Source: Limnanthes douglasii subsp. nivea (taxonomy: Eukaryota; Streptophyta; Magnoliopsida; Brassicales; Limnanthaceae). Taken from it: DNA of 64,000 nt. Positions 56,027 to 64,000 of the stretch are shown one piece after another; positions within the stretch are counted from its first letter, which is position 1, and each line of letters opens with the position of its first letter. A program made the position numbers and the translations under genes. The DNA is taken from NCBI GenBank assembly GCA_036936605.1, contig JAUPFV010000004.1:143326973-143390972 (forward strand). The letters run 5' to 3'. The notes beneath the pieces are model-generated. The model saw nothing but the letters and a program-made list of their open reading frames with translations. It made no database searches and was not told the DNA's origin.

Positions 56027-56110
56027 AAAAAAATAGGTTGCTTTTCAATCATATTTTAATTGAAAAGCTACGACACGTTATATTTGAAGAGTTTTAGAAA
56101 CGCTCGGGGG

Positions 56111-56515
56111 TGATTTTGTGATACGAAGATTTCTTAGTGCTAGATTGGATTAAGTACTGAATTTAGGTATCTTTTTAGAGAGAGAAAGTGCAATTTAGCT
56201 TAAGTAGAGAGAGAAAGTAGTAAAATTATTCTTGGGATCTCTGAAGCGTGTGGTCCTTATATAGTACAATTGCAGGCCCCACACACTTCAATTCCTATTA
56301 ATTACATTATTGGTCCCTATATCTTTTTTACCTCCTCACAATAGGTACTACTTCATTATCCTATGCGATTTTACCCTATCAGATTTCTTCTTTACAATTT
56401 TCCCCAATCAGGTTTCTTTTTTACAATTTTCTCCAATTAGACTTCTTCTTTACAATTTCCTCCAAACAGACTTCTTCTTTACAATTTTTTCCATGTTTTT
56501 TATTCTCCCTCATCA
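56111..56515 (-). repeat. Likely 3' LTR of the Tat/Retand-like element
   Basis: TGAT...ATCA ends on the plus strand. The right end abuts the polypurine tract (reverse of GTAGCCCCCCAGTCC). A CTATATAAGG TATA box lies on the minus strand (56255-56264). The left end (56111) is inferred from the TG start and cannot be checked without the 5' LTR. Confidence 0.6.
56257..56264 (-). promoter_or_regulatory. LTR TATA box
   Basis: CTATATAA on the minus strand inside the LTR, about 150 bp before its end. It is the expected promoter of the element's genomic RNA. Confidence 0.5.
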
Positions 56516-56527
56516 GTAGCCCCCCAG
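56516..56527 (-). other. Polypurine tract
   Basis: On the minus strand GACTGGGGGGCTAC leads straight into TGATGAGGGAG. This is the usual Tat arrangement of a G-run before the 3' LTR. Confidence 0.65.
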
Positions 56528-56579
56528 TCCTAGTAAAAATAGTTTTACTAGGACTGTAAAGAAGTCTCCATTGCCCTCT

Positions 56580-56815
56580 CGAGTCATCTCTTCTTCGAAG
56601 AACTTCTCCTCAAAAGCGTCTCCTCGAAAACATCTCCTCGAAAACCAATACTTCTTCGGAAACGTCTCCTCGAAAACAAATACCTCTTCGAAAACGTCTC
56701 CTCGAAAACAAATACCTCCTCGAAAACAAATATCTCTTCGAAAAATTTCTCCTCGAAAACGAATACCTCTTTGAAAACATCTCCTCGAAAACAAATACTT
56801 CCTTGAAAAAATCTC
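56580..56815 (+). repeat. Degenerate minisatellite (CTTCGAAAAC-type)
   Basis: Words such as CTCGAAAACAAATACCTC and TTCGAAAACGTCTCC repeat every 15-18 bp, alternately combined. Both strands are open through it by chance of composition. A second tract-like word, TAGCCCCCCAATCC, follows at 56851. Confidence 0.75.
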
Positions 56816-57169
56816 TTCAAAGATTTCTTTTATCTCATATTAACCAGTGTAGCCCCCCAATCCTTGCAATGTCTTAGTGAGGTCAAGTCTATCGCCCGTG
56901 AACTTTGCCCATCAGAATTTGCTCTCTAAGCATATCTTAACTGTTAGAATTCGATGCTAAGAGATTGCAATGATTGGCTCAAAGAAAAAGGAAAGCATGA
57001 CATCAGCAACCATGCTTTTGTGTCAGCGTATCTTAAAAGAGATTGTGCCTCTGCAACTTCTCCCACGCCTCTGTCCACAACTTTTGACCTATGGTACCCA
57101 TAATACCCCTAGGCAAACAACCAAAAATTATCCCCAAGCCTGATTTTTCTTAGAAACCCATTTGGCTTC

Positions 57170-57177
57170 TATAAATA
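57170..57177 (+). promoter_or_regulatory. TATA box of the antisense gene
   Basis: TATAAATA in the context CTTCTATAAATACTCGCC, a near-ideal plant TATA box on the plus strand. It lies about 400 bp upstream of the first in-frame ATG (57574) and faces away from the LTR promoter. Confidence 0.55.
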
Positions 57178-57573
57178 CTCGCCTCTTTCATTTAATGGCT
57201 CAGACTTTTCACCCAGAATTTCTAGAGAGAGAAAGCTGGCTTACAAACCTCGTCGGATTCCAGAGTGGCTTCTTATTAGTAAAAAATTCGAAGAAAGAGT
57301 CGCTGCTGGTGAATACACTGAACCTCAGCCTCCACCTGTTGTGACTACCTTCTACGGTTCTGGCCCCCTCCCCCAAATTCGACGGCCATAATCCCCCTCG
57401 AAATATCTCATCAGCATCAAGTCAACGACCAAACTATCCTCGAAGAAATAGGGAAAGAGAAACACCATAAACACTCTTCAGGAAAAAGGAAGAGACACCA
57501 CAAGGACAAACATTCGCAGGAGCGCAAACGTTTGAAGGATGTAGCAGAAACTACCCCTGAGGCTCCTCGAATC

Positions 57574-60118
57574 ATGGCAGCTGACCCTCCTCTTCCGAGG
57601 ACCAGGGATCCTATGTCAAGCCTTCCAGCTACTCCATCCATAACAGGGACTAGGACTCCCCGGTTCTCTCCAGGGCAGACCGTGATTACAAAGGTGGAAA
57701 CCCAAGAATTGCGTAACAAAGCCTTAGCTGCTAAAGGAAAGGCTATCGCCTCGGATAATCCTGAGACGTCTATTCAAGCCACTCAAGTTGCAGATAGGAA
57801 CAAGGTGATTGAAATTCCTGCTGAATCATCTGGTGAGCATCCTACCGCCCCGGACAATCCTGATCCAAATATTCAAGCCATTCAAAACACAAATCCAGAC
57901 CAGCGCATTGACATCCCAACAGAGTCTTCTAGTCAGACGCGTACGCCTTCTCCAACAATATCCGACGACCAAGCGAAACGTATTTCCCCCAAGTCAAAAG
58001 GTGATGTAAAACTTCCCTTAGAACTTGATGCCATCATGGGCAACAACATTCGAAGGATTGAGAATAAGCATGTTGTTGCCTTTTACAATATATCGTACAA
58101 GTATTTTTCTCCCTCGGAAGAAACACTACGTACCCGTTGGTGCATCCCCTCATACATTGACATTAGATTCCCCTCCGAAGGGGAGACTCCACTATCTGTT
58201 AGGGATCATGAACTTGTTGTTTACATTGAGATCATGAATTGGGGACTAAGATTTCCTTTAGACCCCTTCTTCATCGAGTATTTTGTGAAGATCAACCTCT
58301 GCCCCTCTCAAGCTGGACCCAACATGTGGTTCACATTAATGGCATGCAATATGGCTTCGAGAATTTCGGGCCTGGAGTTTTCCTTGGAACAGCTTATCGG
58401 ATTATCTGGGTTGGCCAGGAACCCATTCTTCTCATTTTATTCTTTAACTTTTAATCGAAGGCAGAAAGTGCTAAAAGACTTATTAGAAGCTGACAAGAAA
58501 TGGAGACAGCAATTTATCTTCTTCTTAGGACACTGGGAGACAGGCTCTGAGGCAACCCCTTTGAACCCTCATAAATTATCGCTTTTGTGGACCAATAAAT
58601 GTAAGTCCTCGAAACTATTTTACTTATAATAGTCCTTCGAATAATTAGAGTCTAACTTGATGTTTTTGTAGCTATGACTGGCATTTCCAAGCCATATGCT
58701 GATCATGTAGAGAGTGCCACTGCTGTTTTTACGAAGCTCAGCGAATGGGCCAAGGAAAAATGGGAAAACCGATTTCGCTTATGTTTCACGGACAACAATA
58801 TGGCTCTAAGCAGACTCTGGAGGTTAAATCCCCTCGATCGACTGTCTTTGAAAGAGTTGATGACCCCTCCTTCCCAAGATGAGGTGTTAGAAAGAGTATC
58901 CAAGAAAGATATAGTGATATATCTTCCAAAGCGTGACCGTGCACAAAGTCACCGAGATTAACCCGATGAGGAACTCCCTGCTCAGCAACAACAAATATAG
59001 TTAGAAGTGTCCACTGCTCCGGATCCAGCCTCCTCGGATAACAGAGTAACTCCTATTCCTGATGCTTCCCCTCAAAAGGCCATTCTCCCTCGGAAGAAGA
59101 AGAGTGCAAAAGATAAAGGGAAAGAAAAAGTTGTCTTAGAGCCTATCCAAGAGCTGTCTGAGGACGGCAGACTTCAAAACGAGGCCCCCGAACCAGCCCA
59201 GGAGATCGAAGATCAAAGATCTCTTGGTGAGCATGAGATGGGAGATAACTCTCCCAAACAAAATTCCAACTTAACACCGAGCACTCCTCGGACCCAAACA
59301 TCACACCCAGCTCTTCCAGAGGAGCCCCCAATACTTGCGCCATTGCCCATGCCTCAAAGTAAACCTTTGCAACACGTTGACCTTGAAATTCTCGAGGGAG
59401 AGTCGTCGGATTTCGACGCTGCTGGCCTTGGCTCTCCTAGCAGCTCCTTCAAAATTCCTCATGATGACGAATTTTCACTGAATATATGTAGCCTGCTGCA
59501 TGCCTCTGTTATGAAGGGGAAGAAGATGGCACACTTGGAGGGCAGAAAAATCATTATAAGTTCAAAGCTTCTCTGTTGGCTGCACAACTTGAAGAAGCCA
59601 AAAAGCAACACGCGATTGTGGAAAACCAAGAAGATGCTTTATATGAAAAACTATCTGCCTCGGAAAACTATGTCATTATGCTGGAGATGTGCTGCCAAGA
59701 GGAGAGGGACCTCTATCAGAAAAAGACCGAGGGCCAAGAGAAACTCATTACTGAGTATATGAAGGCCAAGGCAATAGCACGCAAAGGTTTTGGTGACTGT
59801 TGCAAAGATTATGAAATACTTTTCAAGAACAGGGATCACTTGGCAAAACGCATCGAAGATTTCCCTCGGCAGGTAAAGGAAGAGAAAACAAAGGCTGTAA
59901 ATGCCTATATTGCCAAGTGCACCAAGAACCTGGCTGATCGAGATGCAACAGTTCGAGCCGGTTTGATAACTCAACTCCATGCAGAGCACCCCGAATATGA
60001 TCTTGGCAGTTTTTGGAAACTGGTGTCCCCGGATCTCCGTCCTCCTCATATTGTTGTTAGTGAGAGTGAGTCGTCGGATTCCGAAGAAAGTGACTCCCCG
60101 GAAAAATCTCAACAATAG
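57574..60118 (+). pseudogene. Spliced antisense gene of the Tat element (PF04195-type protein)
   Basis: Exon 1 (57574-58600) has a Pro/Ser-rich N-terminus, then NNIRRIENKHVVAFYNISYK, WCIPSYIDIRFPSEGE, LRFPLDPFFIEYFVKINLCP and KWRQQFIFFLGHW. This is the plant 'putative gypsy type transposon' domain (PF04195). GTAAGT...TTGTAG bounds a 71-bp intron, and exon 2 (from 58672) continues in frame with MTGISKPYADHVESAT and LWRLNPLDRLSLKELM. Stops at 58959 and 58998, and a frameshift near 59550, break a Pro-rich linker. A coiled-coil tail (59576-60118) ends at the last stop. The frame is open upstream to 57322 without an ATG; another frame there reads PRRIPEWLLISKKFEERVAA. Function unknown. Confidence 0.82.
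58601..58671 (+). other. 71-bp GT-AG intron in the antisense gene
   Basis: The donor is AAT|GTAAGTCC and the acceptor TTTTTGTAG|CTATG. The intron is AT-rich, near the plant minimum length, and has in-frame stops. Removing it joins a split codon (T|CT) and keeps the frame on both sides. Confidence 0.8.
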
Positions 60119-60439
60119 ATTATCAAGGGTAAAGTGTGTTATGTATAAGGCATTATAATGCGATTTTTTGTTTTCCTTCGAATTGTATGTGAGGAGATGT
60201 ACTCCTCGGATTTTTGTATATGCCCTCACCTGTAACATTTAACTCTGCAGTATTTAGTGTGTGGCAACTTATATCGTTGTGTCAATTTGAACTGTGGTGC
60301 TTATAAAGAAATCAGTCCTAACAAATAAATAGGCTAAGGCATGGCATGAATAATATCATAAAAGTGTAAATATTTCGAGGCACAACATATTGTGTCTCAA
60401 AGAATACTTCGAAGGGACCGAATTCATAATTCGAATAAA

Positions 60440-60905
60440 AATTCAAGGCCCAAACAATTCGAGGCCCAAATTATTGTAACCCATATCATAATTTAAGTCA
60501 AAGAGTAGTTCAAGGCACAAATCATTGTGACCCAAATCATAGTTTAAGACAAAGAGAAATTTGAGGCACAAATCATTGTGACCCGAAAAATAGTTTAAGG
60601 CAAAGAGAAATTCAAGGAAGAAATCATTGTGACCCGAAAAATAGTTCAAGGCAAAGAGAAATTCGAGGCGCAAATCATTGTGACCCAAATCTTAGTTTAA
60701 GACAAAGAGAAATTCGAGGCACAAATTATTGTGACCCGAAAAATAGTTTAAGGAAAAGATAAATTCGAGGCACAAATCATTGTGACCCAAATCATAGTTT
60801 AAGACAAAGATAAATTCGAAGCACAAATCATTGTGACCCGAAAAATAGTTTAAGCTAGAGACAAATTCGAGGCGCAAATTATTGCGACCCGAAAAATAGT
60901 TTAAG
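60440..60905 (-). repeat. 51-bp tandem array between pol and antisense gene
   Basis: GTGACCC recurs at 60527, 60578, 60629, 60680, 60731, 60782 and 60833, and as GCGACCC at 60884: spacing exactly 51 each time. About nine units. Because 51 is 17 codons, the minus strand stays open in a 17-residue period (GHNDLCLEF-type); no start codon or stable gene is implied. Confidence 0.95.
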
Positions 60906-61049
60906 GCAAAAAGTACGTCATATTAAGAAGCTCATTGGACACCTCATTAAAACCTTCATGTGCCTCTCAGGGTAGGAAAGAGTGTGCCCTCACTATGTTT
61001 GGAGCTGTCATGTACAAATAAAGACAATTGTTATGCTCTAGCTAATTTT

Positions 61050-62494
61050 TCATTCGAGATACAACTTTAAGTGCTCAATGTTCCACGGGAGACGGAGATA
61101 TCGCCCTTCATTGTCTTTTAACCGATACGTGCCCAGTTTTACTTTCTCTGTGACCTCATAAGGGCCTCCCAATTTGGTCCCAATTTACCCAGAAACTTGT
61201 CTTTAGTATGCAAGAAGACTTTACGTAGTACTTTGTCTCCCACCTTAAATTCGCTATGCTTTACTTTAGACGCATACCGGATCCTCATAAGAGTTTGATA
61301 ATGGAGGGACGTCACCTGTGCTCGTTGTCTTTTTTCCTCAACCAAATCTAACACCAACGCTCTGTTTTGGTCATTCACATCCGCTGTATACGTTGCCACA
61401 CGATATGAATGGAAAACAATCTCTGGAGGGACAATGGTATCCATGCCATATACTAAGGCAAATGGGGATGCAGCAGTAGTTGTCCGTGGAGTTGTCCTGT
61501 AAGCCCACAATACTTCTTGTAAATAGTTAGGCCATTTTCCTGCCTTCCATTCCAAGTTCTTTTTCAAACCATCGAGGATTGCGCGATTGGTTACTTCCAC
61601 TTTCCCATTAGCTTGAGGATGAAATGGGGCAGAAAAACATTGTCGTATGCCCCGAGAGGTGCAAAAACTTGTAAACTCCTTGTTATCAAACTGAGGCCCG
61701 TTATCCGTTGTGATTTGCAATGGCACACCAAAACAACAACAAATATTCGACACTACAAATTTGATCGCATCTTTGGCCTTTGTCCCCGCTAAGGGTTCTG
61801 CTTCTACTCACTTAGAGAAATAATCCACTACTAAAATTATAGTTTGCGTGCCACCGGATGCCATTGGTAAAGGCCCAGCTAAATCTATCCCCCACCGGTC
61901 GAATACGACATCTTCTGAAATATTCTCTAACAATACCCCAGGCTTGTGAATCACATTGGCATAGCGCTGACATGTGTCACATAGTTTTACCAAATCTTTA
62001 GCATCCGAAGCGATTGTCGGCCAATAATAGCCAGCCAGAAATACCCGACAAATCAATGCCTTATACCCACAATGTGCAGAGCCTTCCCCATCGTGCAACT
62101 CAGACAGGACGAATTGTGACTCATCCTTGTTTAGACACCTTAATAGTGGTCGACTCAAAGATTTCTTATACAACGCGCCTCCCAGCATGATATATCCATG
62201 AGACTTGAACCTAATCTTCCTAGCCTCATACTTTCCAACGGGCAAAGTATCATTTTCTAAGAAGTCAATGGTGGCTGATCTCCAATCATCTTTGATCACA
62301 TTGCTCTCCTTGTGAACGTTCATCGTGTATTCCACATCAAGCATGATCGAGGGACGTTCCTGAATCAAGACCCATGGGTACCCCTCCGTTCGCGAGGCGG
62401 AGGCCAAAGAGTCTGGGACAACATTTGCCTCCCTTCGAACATGTTCATACTTAACATCCTCAAACTCAGCCACCAAATCTTTTAATGCTTTCAA
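61050..62494 (-). pseudogene. Tat integrase, slightly broken
   Basis: From the right: the linker SLASASRTEGYPWVLIQ, then a zinc-binding N-terminus (ELHDGEGSAHCGYKALICR ... CDTCQRYAN). The core begins DRWGIDLAGPLPMASGGTQ and VVDYFSK, and continues TDNGPQFDNKEFTSF, SAPFHPQANGKVEVTNRAIL, ending KLGPNWE. A stop near 61807 and a one-base loss near 61165 break the frame. After the latter, GTYRLKDNEGRYLRLPWNIE and HLKLYLE lead to the stop at 61050-61052. D, D and E of the catalytic triad appear present. Confidence 0.93.
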
Positions 62495-62514
62495 ATACTG
62501 TATCAGCGTATATT

Positions 62515-62826
62515 TTATAGCCTCGGACTCTCCAAAGCTTGGTTTATCACCAACTGTGAATGGCTGATTAGTTTAACCTTTCTGGCCTCACATAACTGAG
62601 ATAGGCGCAAACCCGCCAATGCAGCTTCATACTCTGCTTCATTTTTTGTTGCCTTAAAACCAAACTGAATAGCTTGGAACATAGCTATCCCCTCCGGAGA
62701 AATCAGCTGGATACCTGCCCCACTTCCAGAAATATTTGACCCCCCATCCGTTCGTACCAACCATTCCGTTTCATCAAAATGGCCAACGACCTTTTCATCC
62801 TCTCTGTCAGAGTGGAATTCGACCAA
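62515..62826 (-). pseudogene. Archaeal-type RNase H (aRH) of the Tat element
   Basis: It reads WLVRTDGGSNISGSGAGIQL, FGFKATKNEAEYEAALAGLR and LISHSQLVINQ. Asp (RTDGG) and Glu (NEAEYEA) active-site positions are kept. The third acidic position, usually S-D-S-Q, reads S-H-S-Q, so activity is doubtful. This domain lies between the normal RNase H and integrase only in the Tat lineage. Confidence 0.92.
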
Positions 62827-62829
62827 AAC

Positions 62830-63997
62830 AATCAGCCAAAACTTGATCTTTTATTGCGGTTTGAGGCTCAAATGCTATGTCAAAATCTCCTAGTTCTACT
62901 GACCATTTAGTCATTCTCCCAAAGACATCAGGCTTCTAGAACAAACCTTTTAGGGGAAAAGTTGTCCGAACAACTATAGGATGTGCTTGGAAGTAAGGTC
63001 TCATTTTTTGAGCAGTCATTACCAATGCCAATGCTACCTTCTCCAACTTAAGATATCGCTTCTTCGCATCCAACAAACTCATACTGACATAATAGATAGG
63101 TTTCAGAAGAGATTTCTCTTCGCGAAGTAGAACAGCACTGACCGCACAATCCGACACCGCTACATAGACGATCAATCTTTCCCCCAACAATGGTTTAGAC
63201 AGTATATCAGGGAACACCAAATATTCCTGAATTTTGCGAAAAGCTGCTGAACATTCATTGGTCCAATTTAACTGTTTGGCATTCCGCAGTACCTTAAAGA
63301 AAGGTGCACATTTGTCCGAGGACCGATAAATGAACCTATTCAATGCTGCTAATCTCCCTGTCAAGATTTGGACTTCCTTGATATTTCGATATGGAGTCAT
63401 GGTGATTAAAGCCTTTATTTGATCCGGGTCAGCCTCGATACCTCGCTCACTGATCATATACCGTAGGAACTTACCCGATCGCACCCCAAAAATACACTTT
63501 TCCGGGTTTAGCTTCAAATTGACCTTCCTCAAATTATTCAAAGTCTCCTCCAAGTCCGCAAAATGATCTTTGTCCTGCAAACTCTTGACTAACATATCAT
63601 CAATATATGCCTCAATATTCCGACCAATCTGGTCCTCAAAAGTTTTGTTGACTAAGCGCTGATAAGTTGCCCCCGCATTTTTCAAGCCGAATGGCATAAC
63701 CTTGTAGCAGTATAACCCTCTCCCGGTAATAAACGACGTGCTTTCTTCATCATGAGGGTCCAATCAGATTTGATTATACCCAGAATACGCATCCATTAAG
63801 GACAACAATCGATTTCCTGAGGTCGAATCTACCAACTGATCAATACGTGGCACCGGAAACAGATATTTAGGGCAAGCTTTGTTTAAATCTGTAAAGTCAA
63901 CGCACGTTCTCCACTTGCCATTCTTCTTCCTAACCAAGACCAGATTTGAGGCCCATACATGATAATGCGACTCACGAATGTGGCATATGCTTAGCAA
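62830..63997 (-). pseudogene. Tat reverse transcriptase and first RNase H (partial at window edge)
   Basis: The right piece reads LVRKKNGKWRTCVDFTDLNK and SGNRLLSLMDAYSGYNQI. After one stop at about 63764 the main piece continues VMPFGLKNAGATYQRLVNK, with the catalytic YIDD at 63596-63607, then LNPEKCIFGVRSGKFLRYMI and LTGRLAALNRFI. The RNase H part reads LIVYVAVSDCAVSAVL and DAKKRYLKLEKVALALV. A stop near 62936 precedes FGRMTKWSVELGDFDI. The N-terminus lies beyond the window. Confidence 0.94.
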
Positions 63998-64000
63998 CCT

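Larger units (their letters stand above)
56111..64000 (-). mobile_element. Tat/Retand-like gypsy element, 3' part (continues beyond window)
   Basis: From right to left: RT and RNase H, archaeal-type RNase H, integrase, a 51-bp tandem array, an oppositely oriented spliced gene, a minisatellite, a polypurine tract and a 3' LTR. This order, with the extra RNase H, antisense ORF and tandem repeats, matches the published structure of Retand and related Tat elements. Gag, protease and the 5' LTR lie off the right edge. Pol has only a few stops and frameshifts, so it is younger than the other Tat remnants here. Confidence 0.9.

Noticed and set aside
56513..56820. Open frames on both strands (Arg/Phe/Glu-rich and Ser/Lys-rich)
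   Set aside because: They translate the CTTCGAAAAC minisatellite; periodic residues on both strands and no start context or domain.
60443..60877. Two minus-strand frames with a 17-residue repeat
   Set aside because: Product of a 51-bp tandem array whose unit is a multiple of three; an internal stop separates them and no gene signals are present.
1..64000. CRISPR arrays, operons, ribosome binding sites, bacterial origins or attachment sites
   Set aside because: The sequence is plant nuclear DNA; the regular repeats are minisatellite-like without spacers of constant length, and no bacterial features are expected or seen.

Overview
The window is a gene-poor, AT-rich stretch of a plant nuclear genome, almost certainly a dicot. 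The evidence is the mix of element types: Ty1/copia and Ty3/gypsy LTR retrotransposons, including Tat-lineage elements with the second, archaeal-type RNase H; L1-type LINEs with plant DUF4283/zinc-knuckle ORF1 proteins; a tRNA-derived SINE; and MITEs of Mutator, hAT and Stowaway type. There is also a broken copy of the plant histone methyltransferase ASHH2 (SDG8). The species cannot be fixed from the sequence. No complete conserved housekeeping gene is present. The only plausible host genes are two copies of a small (78-93 aa) plant protein.

Layout. 0.9-4.5 kb: decayed minus-strand L1 LINE. 4.6-7.5 kb: plus-strand Tat-gypsy relic with most of RT deleted. 8.1-8.6 kb: Mutator-like MITE. 10.5-11.9 kb: small gene copy 1 and its flanks. 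12.5-16.7 kb: complete but dead Ty1/copia element with both LTRs and a GCCTA target duplication. 16.7-21.0 kb: intronless ASHH2 pseudogene. 21.8-25.9 kb: second minus-strand L1 LINE. 26.1-34.3 kb: remains of a copia LTR plus gag, a Tat element with a 64-bp tandem array, and a second copia element. 34.9-35.8 kb: hAT-type MITE. 36.8-46.6 kb: duplicated small-gene segment (copies 2 and 3), split by a full-length plus-strand L1 LINE (38.40-46.16 kb). That LINE is itself split by a 1.2-kb TRIM-like LTR element with apparently identical LTRs. 46.9-50.1 kb: minus-strand chromovirus-like gypsy relic. 50.15-51.4 kb: tandem array plus coiled-coil remnant of another Tat element. 52.8-54.6 kb: LINE ORF1. 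55-56 kb: short ORF, Stowaway MITE and SINE. 56.1-64.0 kb: 3' part of a fairly young minus-strand Tat/Retand-like element that runs off the right edge.

Two parts repay attention. The right-hand Tat element carries, between pol and its 3' LTR, an oppositely oriented gene with its own TATA box, a 71-bp GT-AG intron that joins in frame, a PF04195-type domain, and a 51-bp tandem array between it and pol. Second, the locus at 36.8-46.6 kb gives a readable insertion history, because the paralogous segment at 10.5-11.9 kb keeps the empty LINE target site. The order is: segment duplication, tandem duplication of the small gene, LINE insertion, then TRIM insertion into LINE ORF1.

Most reading frames are broken by stops and frameshifts, so positions of degenerate elements are approximate. 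LTR ends, target duplications, the intron and catalytic motifs were read directly from the bases.
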